A stretch of DNA of 64,000 nucleotides. Source: Allantophomopsis cytisporea. Taxonomy: Eukaryota; Ascomycota; Leotiomycetes; Phacidiales; Phacidiaceae. Of the stretch, positions 22,853 through 33,374 are shown piece by piece. Location of the stretch: positions 62,001 through 126,000 of the forward strand of contig CP103024.1 of assembly GCA_024752435.1 (NCBI GenBank), read 5' to 3'. Both the position numbers and the translations under genes were made by a program. The notes under the pieces were generated by a model. The model was not told the origin of the DNA. It saw only the letters and a program-made list of their open reading frames with translations, and did not search any database. Position 1 is the stretch's first letter. Each line of letters starts with the position of its first letter.

Positions 22853-24514
22853 ATGAACGTCGACCAGGACGGACCCCTCCTCACCATCGTCAGCTCCGAA
22901 CCTTCACTGCCAACAATGGATCAATCCAAATATACATCTCCCTCTCCTCCGGCGTCGTCATTCACACCTCCACCATCCTCTCAGCCTCCTTCATTAAGAC
23001 ATGTTCCAGAGTCTCAGAGCGCCGCTGACCATGACGATACCCCCACACCTTCACAATTATCATCTCCACCACCCACCACTGCCCGCAATGCCTTCAAAAG
23101 AGATCACCGAAATAGTGATAATGCCGAAGACGATTATATGCGACCCTCGAATGTGTACGCGAAACCGTCAAGTCAACAAATTGCGGATGCTTCGGCTTCA
23201 CAGTTACGAGACATGCTGCGCGCATCCATCTCAGAGGTAGACAAGCTTGGAGCTGATCTTATTGAAACTCGAATGACTGCAGCTCATCACAAATTACAAC
23301 ACAATCTGTTGATGATTGAAACTGAGGAGACTGCCAAGCGCATGGAGGTTGAACATGCGATGACTCGTCGCGAAGTCGAGGTCTTGCAGCATGCTGAGAA
23401 TGCCCGCCAAGCCCAGACTGGCTCTGATGGGCAGTCGGTTGTTGCGCGATATGCTATGGAACTCAAAGAGCATTGTGAGGTTCTTGATAACGAACTCACG
23501 CTTCTCCATCGACGCCTCCATAAAGCGAAGAAGCTCATTACACAGAGGGATGATGAGCTGAAAGTGCTCAGTGAGGAGAACCTTCTCCTCTTGAAGCGCA
23601 TTCGCGAGAACCGGGAGCATCTCAAACATCTCCGTAGTCCAGGAGGAATATATGCGCCGACGACTCCACGCACTGCCAGTCTTAGTGCTCCTTATACCCC
23701 GCAACAGCAGTACCGTGGAACACCTCGACAAACACCTGGAACGGGGCGTTCGCATCACCATCGCGACGGCGAACAAGACGCATTTGCCGCCTTAATCTTA
23801 GCCGATCAAGTTCTGAGCCAGGAACACACAGGCAGTGCTCCAAGCACCCCCCGGAATTCGCAGCGAGCGATCTACCAACGTCATCAGGCCAGCTATAGCC
23901 AAGGCCATATCCCCCAGGTACGACATCCACTACCCACCACCCCCGTGCGCGGCTCAGCCTCCTCGCGAAGCCAGAGCCAGCTCCTTCCACCCGTGCAATT
24001 TTCCCCACGCGACGATCCCCGCTATCACAGCGCTCCCCTGCATAGTCAAAGCCAAAGTCTAAGCCAGAGTCAGGGTCATATCTACCCCCGCTCCACCCCA
24101 CAGCCCCAGCGTCCGGAGCACGAGCATGAGTATGAACGGGAGCTCGAGCAGGAACGTAGACGCAAGAGCCGTGATAGCACCATTTCCGAATCTGACGGTG
24201 AAGGCAGAACCACCGCCCCACTCCTGCAGCCGCACCAGGATGCTGACGCTACGGACGACGAGATCGAGGAGAGCCAGGCCAGCCAGAGCGCCACAAGCAT
24301 GCTGCGTCGTGACCCCAGGAAATCCACGGAGGTTCTGGGATCCCCTACTCATGCTACGGAAAAGAGTGGCTTACTTCAGGCGAAGCTTTTTGGAAGCGTG
24401 TCAAAGCCTGGGCTTGAGAAGAGGAAGGCTGCTGGGGATGGAGAGGGAGGGACAAGTGCGAAGAAGACGAGGACTGTAGAGGGGGTTGGACTTGGGATTG
24501 GGATCCCAAGGTAG
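22853..24514 (+). CDS. Disordered coiled-coil protein, probably nuclear, function unknown
   Basis: Single exon, 553 residues. The first 110 residues are Ser/Pro-rich and likely unstructured. Residues about 120-270 form a strong coiled coil rich in Glu, Leu, Arg and Lys (ELTLLHRRLHKAKKLITQRDDELKVLSEENLLLLKRIRENRE). Residues 280-480 are again low complexity, with TPR/TPQQ, SQSQS runs and acidic DATDDEIEE. The C terminus holds AKLFGSVSKPGLEKRKAA and a KKTR basic patch that could be a nuclear signal. Proteins of this layout occur across Pezizomycotina; I do not know a tested function. No enzyme motif is present. The start is the first ATG after a pyrimidine-rich leader. Upstream in-frame stops and the composition change at 22853 support it. 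Confidence 0.75.
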   Translation: MNVDQDGPLLTIVSSEPSLPTMDQSKYTSPSPPASSFTPPPSSQPPSLRHVPESQSAADHDDTPTPSQLSSPPPTTARNAFKRDHRNSDNAEDDYMRPSNVYAKPSSQQIADASASQLRDMLRASISEVDKLGADLIETRMTAAHHKLQHNLLMIETEETAKRMEVEHAMTRREVEVLQHAENARQAQTGSDGQSVVARYAMELKEHCEVLDNELTLLHRRLHKAKKLITQRDDELKVLSEENLLLLKRIRENREHLKHLRSPGGIYAPTTPRTASLSAPYTPQQQYRGTPRQTPGTGRSHHHRDGEQDAFAALILADQVLSQEHTGSAPSTPRNSQRAIYQRHQASYSQGHIPQVRHPLPTTPVRGSASSRSQSQLLPPVQFSPRDDPRYHSAPLHSQSQSLSQSQGHIYPRSTPQPQRPEHEHEYERELEQERRRKSRDSTISESDGEGRTTAPLLQPHQDADATDDEIEESQASQSATSMLRRDPRKSTEVLGSPTHATEKSGLLQAKLFGSVSKPGLEKRKAAGDGEGGTSAKKTRTVEGVGLGIGIPR

Positions 24515-24831
24515 TATCTGGGGATTATTTGAAGTGTAATTTTGAGGCTGTTTGATGGAAATTTGGGCTTTGCTTGAGTGGAAAATTGTCTATTTTATTG
24601 ACTGGGAGCTGAACTCGCTTCTTATATAAATTGAATGCTTAATCCCTTTTCATCCTATCTCATTCTCATGAAATCCTTATCGTGATATAAGGCTGTGATA
24701 CACATCCGTATATATTCCTTATCACGTAACATCTGACCCTCACCATGACGCCTCAACGCATCCCAAATCCAAACTGCCACGTCTAAGTCTACAATCCCTC
24801 GAGCCATTTTAATTAAAAATTGTGCCCACCT
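24515..24831. other. Short convergent intergenic region, 317 bases
   Basis: It lies between the 3' ends of the coiled-coil gene and MGM101 and should contain both polyadenylation sites. It is T/A-rich. No gene or repeat seen. Confidence 0.4.
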
Positions 24832-25754
24832 CTACGAACCAAAACCACTCGCCTTCCATGGATATCTCAACTCATCATCCTTACGGAGCCAAAGCTGCTT
24901 CTTCTTCTTAGTTGTAGCATGCTCCGCCCAAACTTGCTTAGCCTGCTCCTTCATGAACTTGCGAATATACCGTGGATCCCATAGCTCACTGGCAACACCC
25001 AAGTCCTTGCAGCACCGCATCAGCGCATTACTCTTGCAGCCTTCCGTTGCAGTGGGAATGCCCTCGGGGTTAAAATAGTCTTGTTCGCCACGGGCGACAG
25101 ATACCAACCTATAATAATCCATCATCAGTAGAAGCTTCCAACACACGTGCAACTCGGGTTTCTAGACAGGAACACTCACCGTCCATGTGCGACAAGCGCA
25201 TACTCTCTCGTAATACTCTTCTCCGTAACGATCGTCTCGCCTCTCGGCGCCAAACCCCATCCACCAGGCCCAAAAGCGCGATTCAGGATTCGTCGATACT
25301 TGATCTCGGGCAGGTAAATAATGCCATCCGGCTTGACCTCCACATCGTCGAACGGGATAGGCGCAAGCAATATCTCAGCCGCTTTCTCGGAGAACGGTTG
25401 TGCAGACAGGCCGTGATATGAGCGCGTCCAGTCGACCTGGCGCTGGCCCTCATCGAGGATGAGTGGCGCATCACCGAGGCCCGATGTTAAGTCGGCTGTC
25501 TCTTCGGCCGAAGCTGGGGAGCCGGAACTGGAGCTGGAGCTGGAGCTGGAGGATGGGGCTGGTGGTGCAGAGGCTGGAGGCGCGCGGGCGGGTGTTGTGC
25601 GCCGTGGTGGGAGGTTCGATGCTGTGGCGGGTGTGGAGAAACTACTACTGAAGGCGCGGCGGGACGTGAGAGAGAGGGAGTTCGTTGCGGATCTGCTGAC
25701 ACTGCTGGCGGTCGATTGCAGGCAGCGCGTTGCTCGCGATACTGTCGTGGCCAT
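24832..25754 (-). CDS. MGM101: Mitochondrial genome maintenance protein Mgm101
   Basis: Two exons, 25754-25180 and 25108-24832 (phase 2), 283 residues. The N terminus (MATTVSRATRCLQSTAS...SRRAFSSS) is a classic mitochondrial presequence rich in Arg and Ser. A Pro/Ser linker with a run of ten serines follows. From about residue 125 the conserved Mgm101 core is near complete: DWTRSYHGL, EVKPDGIIYLPEIKYRRILN, FGPGGWGLAPRGE, REYALVAHGR, SVARGEQDYF, GIPTATEGCKSNALMRCCKDLG and ASELWDPR. Mgm101 is a Rad52-type single-strand annealing protein needed for mitochondrial DNA repair and inheritance, associated with nucleoids. An in-frame extension upstream of 25754 has no ATG, which fixes the start. The intron donor GTGAGT interrupts the core at the HGR|LVS junction. 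Confidence 0.95.
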
Positions 25755-26065
25755 TTTCGGTGGTGTTGCTGTTGTTGTTATTGGTCGTGAGAACTGACGT
25801 CGTTGATGTTGATGTGGATGTGGGTTGGGGCGCAGATTTCGGAGCCGCAACACCAGGTTTTGGATGTGGGGTGCAGGGTACGTAGAGTGATTTCATGGGA
25901 ATGAGAATTGCATTTTTTATTTTTGTTTATATTTCAGTTTTAGTTTTCATTTGTCTATTTATGCTTCAGAATGGAGTTTTCTTTTCGGTTATATATCTTA
26001 TAGATGCAAATGCAGATAGGCCATGCAATTCATCCGGTGATAATTCGAATCTGCCGTTATCATTC

Positions 26066-26521
26066 TTATGCGTCTTTCGTCGACGTCCGCTGGTCGTTAT
26101 TATGCTTCTTCCAGCATTCTTTGAACAGCTCCATCTGCAGATCATTATAAGCTTCCATTCCACGGCACGTGATGATAAGATACAGTGGTATATCTTCGCT
26201 AATGTCATGATGTCGAAGGACTCACCTCTGCTTTGCATAATCTCCAATCCTTCTTTTCGAAATAACAATCCGTCATCTTCATATTCTCATCTGTAGAGGG
26301 TACAATTCTCCGGTCAACTCATACTCGACTGGCGTGCAAAGGTACACACCGGACAGATAGGTCTTCGAACTTACCGGCACAGCCCGTGCTGAAGATCCTC
26401 TTGTCCCTACAATCGTTAAAAACCATATCCAGCGAGAGCGTGAAGGGACATACCAGTCATCCGGCTCATCATCATCTTCCACTGCAGCGGCAGCTTTCGC
26501 GTTACTCTCGTCCTTCGACAT
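26066..26521 (-). CDS. COA4: Cytochrome c oxidase assembly factor 4 (twin CX9C protein)
   Basis: Four small exons, 26521-26454, 26406-26375, 26290-26226 and 26134-26066, give 77 residues in one frame. The reading is strongly supported by the twin CX9C motif: Cys32-x9-Cys42 and Cys52-x9-Cys62, with DEPDDWDKRIFSTGC before it and EKKDWRLCKAEMELFKECW across the second pair. The DW-R-C...F-K-C spacing is that of Coa4/Cmc3. Proteins of this class are imported into the mitochondrial intermembrane space by Mia40, which oxidises the cysteine pairs. COA4 assists copper-dependent assembly of cytochrome oxidase. The N terminus is acidic with an Ala run, and no presequence is present, as expected. The gene starts 130 bases from the start of BPL1 on the other strand. 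Confidence 0.88.
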
Positions 26522-26651
26522 TGTGAATAGCTGTTTGTTGGCAAAGAGTGAAAACAAAATAAGGTTGTGGACTGAATTGAGTTGAACGAGAGATATTCGG
26601 TTGAGTACGGCAACGCAATAACATCTCAGTCAATCAGGCCACCACACTAAG
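26522..26651. promoter_or_regulatory. Shared divergent promoter of COA4 and BPL1
   Basis: Only 130 bases separate the two start codons, so both genes must be driven from this segment and from within each other's leader. No clear TATA box. Confidence 0.6.
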
Positions 26652-28929
26652 ATGACGACGACGACTAAGATGAACGTTTTGGTATATTCCGGTAATCCCC
26701 AAAATATCCTTGAAATAAATCAAAAATGGAACGGGATCAATACTGAGTGATTTTTGTAGGCAATGGAAGTACTGTAGAGAGTGTTCGGCACTGCTTGTAT
26801 TCTCTTCGCCGCCTACTGTCTCCTAACTACGCCGTGATTCCAGTCAATGAGAGCGTAATTCTCAAGGAACCATGGACTGCATCTTGCGCATTACTAGTGT
26901 TTCCGGGCGGTGCTGATCTGGGATATTCTCGCACTCTCAATGGAGATGGGAATAGAAAGATCTCACTGTACGTGAACAGAGGCGGTGCATATCTTGGATT
27001 TTGTGCCGGAGGCTATTACGGCTCTGCAAGATGTGAATTCGAAGTTGGCGATCCCAAGATGGAGGTCATTGGGCAAAGGGAGTTGGCGTTCTTCCCAGGA
27101 ACTTGTAGGGGCTGCACGTTCAAGGGGTTCGTGTATCATAGTGAAGCGGGCGCTAAGGCTGTGAGCCTTGAGGTCGAGAAGGAGGCTTTCCCGGTGGGTG
27201 TACTACCAACGACATTCAGAAGTTATTACAATGGCGGTGGGACTTTTGTGGATGCTGGAAAATTGAAAGAGAGAGGTGTGGAGATCTTGGCTAGCTACAA
27301 GAATGAGATGGATATAGATGGCGGCGATGCAAAGGCAGCTGTAGTATTCCGCAAGGTCGGAGAGGGGAAAGTCATTTTGACTGGGCCACATCCTGAGTAT
27401 TTTGTCTTCTCTTTGAGGACATTGAGCACATACTTACAACGTCTAGATTCGCTGCTGTCAACCTCAGTAAGAGCTCTGGAGGACCAGAATACTCCGAAGT
27501 CGTTGATGCACTGGCTGCAGATGATGATGCTCGTACCAGTTTCCTTAGAGCATGCTTAGCAAGGCTAGGCTTGATGGTAAGTGAGGAGGAAGCTTCAGTA
27601 CCATCGTTATCAAAACTTCATCTCTCTGCTATGGAACATCATGAGGTTCCTGAACTCCTCGCGTCTTGGAAAGAGATTATCGATATCGAAGATGGCGAAG
27701 AGTACATCAAGGGCGAGAATGATACTTTCCACATAGAGAAGCAGGAATCTCGATGGTCTTTGAACTCCATCGTTAAATCTCTTCCTCTACCTAGCGTCAC
27801 AGGCTCTTCTGATTCACAAGCAGAATCCAGTAATGAAGAGGGGATTGTCGATTACAATAAGGTTATGAAAATCCTCATTCCCCATGAGACTGAGTGGCCA
27901 GGCAGCAAAGAAACTCCTTATTTCAACCATAATGCCTATTACTCCAGTCTACGAAGATACCAAGAAGAGCCACATAGCGAAGCAGGGGACATCGGAAAAT
28001 ACTTAATTTATGGCGAAGTAGTGACTAGCACAAGTACCCTTTTAGAAAAGTAAGTTCACAAGTTCCTGTCCTTATTCACTCGTCTCACAGTTCCAGAAAC
28101 ATCAAGCTTCTCAATAAGCTTCCAGAGGGCCTAACTATAACCGCCACCACACAAGTCGCTGGTCGCGGCCGTGGCAACAATGTCTGGGTCTCCCCAGCCG
28201 GTTGTCTAATCTTTTCCCACTATCTCTCCCATCCAGCCTCCCTATCCAGTACGGCACCTGTAGTATTCATTCAGTACCTTGCAGCGATCGCTATAGTAGA
28301 GGGTATCAAGGGGTATGGGCGCGGTTACCAAGACGTGCCTGTACGTTTAAAGTGGCCTAACGACATCTGTAAGTCCCGTTCACAGCACATCCCGCTACCC
28401 ACAACTACGTCCGTTAATCAATGTACATGATTTCCTACTAACCTCTACAGATGCGGAGGATCCCAAGAACCCCGGCAAATTCGTCAAAATCGGTGGCATC
28501 CTAGTAAACTCCTCATATACTTCTGGAGCCTTCCAGCTTGTCATCGGCATTGGTCTCAACACCACGAACGCAGCGCCCACCACGTCACTCAACGCACTCC
28601 TTCCATCTCATCTTTCTCCATTTACACTCGAAACGCTCCTTGCTCGTATCCTTACGAAGTTCCAGTCCATCTACGCCTCCTTCTGTCGCACAGGCTTCGA
28701 TCGGAAGCTCGAGGAGACGTACTACCGGCATTGGCTTCATAGCGAGCAAGTTGTCACACTCGGCGACCATGGGGTACGGGCGAAGATTTTGGGGATTGAG
28801 AGAAATTGGGGACTCTTGAGGGCAATGGAATTGGGATGGGAGGATAGGCCTACTGGGAAGATTTGGGAATTGCAAAGTGACAGTAATAGTTTTGACTTCT
28901 TCAAAGGATTGGTTCGGAGGAAGGTCTAG
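26652..28929 (+). CDS. BPL1: Biotin-protein ligase (holocarboxylase synthetase)
   Basis: Five exons, 26652-26691, 26760-27396, 27447-28049, 28091-28368 and 28451-28929, giving 678 residues, the usual size in fungi. The N-terminal half is the glutamine-amidotransferase-like BPL_N domain: VYSGNGST, LLVFPGGADLGY, GGAYLGFCAGGYYG (with the cysteine at the nucleophile place) and TGPHPE. The catalytic C-terminal half has TTQVAGRGRGNNVWVSPAG, the biotinyl-AMP loop, then RLKWPNDIY and KIGGILVNSS, followed by the small C-terminal BPL domain (RKLEETYYRHWLHSEQ...). The enzyme activates biotin with ATP and attaches it to acetyl-CoA, pyruvate and other carboxylases. The first exon is only 40 bases and contributes the MTTTTKMNVLVYS start. 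The fifth exon lacks any disruption. It diverges from COA4. Confidence 0.95.
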
Positions 28930-29491
28930 GGCAGTGATTGATGTTAGTTGATATCATTAGATCTACTCAATTGCGGTCTCGAATCTCTATAGCAATGGCT
29001 TATAAAATGTACTTGTGCTCATGGTTACACTGATAATAGCTTCAAACAGCAAAATTAAGCGTATGTTTTACTTAAGAAATTGCCTCCCGCCTGACACTTG
29101 ACTAGCGAAGCAAGATACACCATACAAATATGTTTGCTGGCACTTCTTGTTGAAGCATCGGCGCTCGGTTGGAAATCGAGATATTGCTGACAGAAATTGG
29201 CGCTCATCCCTACATATCCATGTCAGCTTGACAGCCTTGCCAACTGTTATTTGTCAATCTATCCCTACATCATTTATCAGCCTTACAAGGCATAATATAC
29301 ACAAGGCTTACGAGTCTTCTTGAGCCTTGCAAGTAACAATGCCTTGATCAAAGTTGTGGTAGGGCCTTGCTAAGTATGAACAAAACGAATATAACTGGGG
29401 TCGGATGGCAATAAGAGTAAGAAGTGACAACAATCCTCCAGTTTCTTTCGCGTGAGAAAATCTGATGAATAGCTTCCCATAAATCTCCGAA
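28930..29491. other. Intergenic region, 560 bases
   Basis: 3' flank of BPL1 and promoter of the DUF6594 gene. A loose CAGCCTTGxCAA motif recurs around 29225-29300. No gene seen. Confidence 0.4.
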
Positions 29492-30448
29492 ATGCAACAA
29501 AGCGCTGCTTCTGGTAATCTTGAAAATCCATCCCTCCCAGCTATGTTCACCAAGCTATGGCCCATAACAACAGACGATAATCCTCTCACCTTATTCGGCT
29601 TTCGCAGGTTTCGAACTACACATCTGTTGAATCTCCGATTCTTAGAAGAGGAAATTGCCTTGCTTGACAATAAAATTTACCAAGCGGGCTTGAAACTAGA
29701 CATACCTCTACCATATAGTGACAAACTCGGCCTGAGACACGGCAAGAGAGATGAGAAAGCTCTTAAAGCAGAGGAATGTATAGACCATGCACTCATAATT
29801 CAACTCCGAGGATTACTCAAAGAATATGGTACGTAATCAATCCAATAATTTCAAGCTGAGATTAACAGGTCTTCAGATAACGCCCTCTCTTCTTTCAACA
29901 GCATAATGATGATGGAAACTTTCTCCCTGGCAGATAATGACTTTGCAATGCGCCTCCGCGGCGACATAACGCCCTACGAGGCCTACAAAACACGGCTGGT
30001 GCGCCTCGATCAGCCGGCAAACCGGCGCACAAAGGGACATCTCGAGCACTGCTTACGGAAATGCCTGCGGATGATGTGGTTTTTCTTTCTCGTGCCCCGA
30101 AGGGACTCCGATCGGCTTTCGGGGCCAAGAAATGATGTTGAGGCGCAGGCAGCATCGGTGCAGCGAGAGAGGAGGCTCAAGTCCTCGTATCAGAATACCT
30201 CGTTCTTGGCTGAGTGTATTGCGCGGCTGATCATTGCTTTGCTCTCTGGTGTGTTCCTTGTTGTGCCTTTGGTGATACTTAGCTATCAGGAGAAGAGGGC
30301 GGCACATTTGATTACGGTGAGTATCTGTATTGTTGTTTTTTCGTTTCTGGTATCTGTTATGAGCCGGGCTTCGCATCAGGAGACTCTGGCTGCGAGTGCG
30401 GCTTATGCGGCGGTCTTAGTAGTATTTGTTTCTAATGGCGGTGGGTGA
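29492..30448 (+). CDS. DUF6594-family membrane protein
   Basis: Two exons, 29492-29828 and 29877-30448 (phase 1), 302 residues. The N-terminal two-thirds are soluble and helical: FRRFRTTHLLNLRFLEEEIALLDNKIYQ, then ALIIQLRGLLKEYDNAL across the splice junction. The C terminus holds three closely spaced membrane segments (LIIALLSGVFLVVPLVILSY, LITVSICIVVFSFLVSVM and TLAASAAYAAVLVVFVSN). The ending AAYAAVLVVFV is the hallmark of the fungal DUF6594 family, which is greatly expanded in many Pezizomycotina. No biochemical role is known to me. The residues FRRFRTTHLLNL match the conserved N-terminal signature of that family. The start chosen is the first ATG in frame (MQQSAASG). Intron donor GTACGT, acceptor TTCAG. 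Confidence 0.82.
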
Positions 30449-31021
30449 ATCTTGATGGTTTCAGATTGCTTGTCTTCGGGAGTGACTGTGGAAAGTGGAC
30501 CATTCTTTTAGGAGAATTCAACTTTATGCTTGGCTATATACTTGGAATATATATGATCAACATATCAAGATCACGTATATGTTAGAGAAGCTTGAAGCAA
30601 AGGGTGGCAGAAGAAAATTACTTTTGGATTGTTTATTCCACTCTGGATTATGGGCTGGCTTGCGAGGCTACGCTGATAATTCAAGTGTTTTTTTTCTTTC
30701 TGCTTTCGACGGATGCAACAAGACGTCTACGATGGAGTGAGCTAATCCTGTTTCGCTGTACATTCTTTTTAGCTAGATAAGTCAATGAGAAAATATTGAA
30801 AAGTATGGACTTACCTGATGTGCACGTAATTCACTACACAAACTAAGTCAATCCCTTAGTTGTGAGACAATTTCCATTTAACAAAGGCTTTGTCAGATTC
30901 TTTGTGCTCTACCATGGAAATCACCGCAATATTCTTTTACGTGAATCCTAATTCGTTAAAATAATGACCAAGTCGTTGCGGCATCATCCCCAAACTCCAC
31001 AACGCCCTCAGCAAGCCCACA
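30449..31021. other. Intergenic region, 570 bases, convergent genes
   Basis: It lies between two 3' ends. A short forward frame at 30495-30740 is AT-rich and without motifs. Nothing further seen. Confidence 0.4.
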
Positions 31022-32092
31022 TCAACTCTTAATCGCGCCCTCAAAGTCTTTCAAAAATGCCCACCTCAACTTCTCCACCACTCTTTCACCAACAATATCA
31101 CCAACATAATCCGGAAAGAACTTGATGATCCCTTTTAAGCTCTCATCATGCGCCATCACAATCAGTAGGCGATCCTCCGCATCAGCTTCCTGCACTTTCT
31201 TCACCGTCTCCTCCGCCTCATCGGCATCATACGCTACGGATCCCCCATCCGGCATTCTTGCAATGCCATAAAATGGCCTGGTTCTATCCCCGGCTCTCAA
31301 CAGGTGCGTGAAGATGTCACCCGGGCAAGGCGTAGCCAAAGAGTGGAACGGGTGTGGGGAGATGGATGCCGGGAGTGGGTGGTACGCATTCGGCCGTAGC
31401 TCACCGTTGTGGTGGACAACGTCGCCGCCCATCAGGATGAAAGTATCTGGCGAAGTGGAAATGCGCGCCAGCCCGCTCATGTGTCCAATTGAGTGGCCGG
31501 GCGTATCTAGCAAATAGAAAGAGCCGTCTCCGAAGTAGTCATGGGCTTTGAAGCGACCAATTTGGAGAGGCGTGTCGAAGGGTATCTCAAGTAAGGGTCG
31601 GCCTGTGTAGTCAGATGTCAGGATCTGGGATTCGGGATTCTCGGGGTAGCCTGGGGTGAGGTGTTCGGTGAAGCCTGGGCCAACAACAAGTTTGGTGGAT
31701 GAAGGGAAGGTCGATGGGTCGCCGATATGGTCATAGTGATGGTGGCTCCAGATTATAGCGTCGATGCTAGAGCCCTGCACACCGTGTTCTTCTAAGATTT
31801 GGCGCACACCCTTTTTGACGGTTATGATCACGTTGTACGTAGCTGCCATAGCGGTGATTATCGGAGCCATGTTCTCGGGATCTTGGCGAACCCCCAGGTC
31901 GAAGAGCATTTTATGGTTTGGATGTTCGATGAGGAATGCGTAGGCTGGGCATGTCATGTGGGTGAATCCAGGGGTCACGGGTGTTATGAACGGGACCAAG
32001 GGCATGTTGGCGATTTTGGATGTGGTGTCTATAATTCTCACTTTGACAGTTGAGTTTGATGGCGGGATCCTAAGATCTGGTGGTTGTGCCAT
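31022..32092 (-). CDS. Metallo-beta-lactamase-fold hydrolase, lactonase-like
   Basis: Single exon, 356 residues. The zinc-binding signature HxHxDH is exact at residues 117-122 (HHHYDH, followed by IGD). Later ligands are present in TPGHSIGHMSG and in GGDVVHH, and a final histidine may be AHDES near residue 312. The N-terminal strand YAFLIEHPNHKMLFDLGVRQDP is the usual beginning of the N-acyl homoserine lactonase/AttM-like subgroup. In fungi these enzymes are often found with secondary-metabolite genes or act on lactones and other esters. The natural substrate here is unknown. No signal peptide is seen, so it is probably cytosolic. Neighbours do not suggest a pathway. Start is the first ATG. 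Confidence 0.85.
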   Translation of the reverse strand: MAQPPDLRIPPSNSTVKVRIIDTTSKIANMPLVPFITPVTPGFTHMTCPAYAFLIEHPNHKMLFDLGVRQDPENMAPIITAMAATYNVIITVKKGVRQILEEHGVQGSSIDAIIWSHHHYDHIGDPSTFPSSTKLVVGPGFTEHLTPGYPENPESQILTSDYTGRPLLEIPFDTPLQIGRFKAHDYFGDGSFYLLDTPGHSIGHMSGLARISTSPDTFILMGGDVVHHNGELRPNAYHPLPASISPHPFHSLATPCPGDIFTHLLRAGDRTRPFYGIARMPDGGSVAYDADEAEETVKKVQEADAEDRLLIVMAHDESLKGIIKFFPDYVGDIVGERVVEKLRWAFLKDFEGAIKS

Positions 32093-33374
32093 GTTGGGAC
32101 TTTTGAGAATGACTTGTGATGGTTGGTGTTGTTTTCTATGAGATTTTTAATGGTCTTTCTGTATTTTGCTTTTGAACCCAAAATAGATGATGACAATAAT
32201 GAAGTTGATAATGAGATATGTAGAAAAAGAACGAAACCAACCCTTAAGGACATTTATATATACGTACCTACTAATACTTCAATCATCATGGACGAGTCAT
32301 ATTGCTCAGTCGTGAATGAGTGCAAGGTAGGTATCATGTATTAACATATCTCGCACAATCGCGCCTTCGGCGGCATCTTACTTGCATCCAACCAGGTATT
32401 TGACGCCGCATGCTCACAATTGGTGGGGATAAGCTGTTAGATGGTTTGTCAAGATATCTTGGAGCGAAAGATATCACCGCATTGTGAGCTCCTTGCCTCT
32501 TGTCCCATGTTTTTCCCTGGTTCTGCCGCACTCGAACATCAGGACACATCGTGACGTTGAGAAATGAGTCCACAATGAGTAAATGTGGATGTCCGAAAAC
32601 AATGATCACCCAAGCGGCCATGCGGCCATGCAGCAAGGATTGGTACAACATTTGTATGTACAACCTGATGATCTAACTGAGAGCCTGAGAAGGTCTAGAG
32701 AGAGATGCGAGTAGAGATTGATTGAGTTGATAGGTACGAATTGTGGATTTAAGATTCGAGGCGCATAATTCTATCATTTTCTCGGAAGGATATATAGCTT
32801 TCCCATCTGACTTGAAGATGCTGTCGTTGTCGTGTCAATTCAGGATGAATAATATCATGTTTCTTTTGATCGAAGAGGTTTCTCGTTTCTTGTTCTTCTT
32901 CTTCTTCTTCTTGTTCTTCTTGTTCTTCTTCTTGTTCTTCTTGTTCTTCTTCTTGTTCTTCTTCTTGTTCTTCTTCTTCTTCTTCTTCTTCTTCTTCTCT
33001 CTCTCTCGTCCTTGACCTTGACCTTGTTCATATTCTTATTCCTGTTGGTAATTAATGACGGGTACTAATGTAATGATAGGTTAGACTCATCAAGACTTCG
33101 GACACCTCCGACATGAAAAAAATCAAAAAATCGCTCTAAAAGTTGCCGGTGGAGGGACCCAGCGACCTCTATGTGGGGGAGCGGGAAGGAATTTTGGGCG
33201 CAAACAATGCGCAAGGCCACAATCCCAACCAGCACATCCAAAAAGTGAAAGATATACAGAAATTTCTGTTTGTATCTCCCTCTACCTATACATCTTCACA
33301 TCCTCACTTCTCGTTTCTCAAATCTATTCCGGCTTTTTCTTCTTCTCTTTGATATCCCGCAATCAATATTCAAG
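32093..33374. other. Intergenic region, 1.3 kb, with a TTC/TTG microsatellite
   Basis: Divergent promoters of the lactonase-like gene and of the phosphoribosyltransferase gene. Apart from the microsatellite I see no gene. Open frames here are short or consist of the repeat itself. Confidence 0.5.
32886..33003. repeat. Imperfect (TTC)n/(TTG) microsatellite, about 115 bases
   Basis: Alternating TTC and TTG triplets run almost without interruption and end in a CTCTCTCT tail. In the forward frame this reads as Phe/Leu runs, which is a composition artefact rather than a protein. Confidence 0.9.

Noticed and set aside
23294..24352. Reverse frames of 97-179 codons opposite the coiled-coil gene
   Set aside because: They are shadows of a GC-biased coding strand; no start context, no motifs.
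32743..33015. Forward frame rich in Phe/Leu resembling a membrane protein
   Set aside because: The hydrophobic run is only the translation of a TTC/TTG microsatellite.
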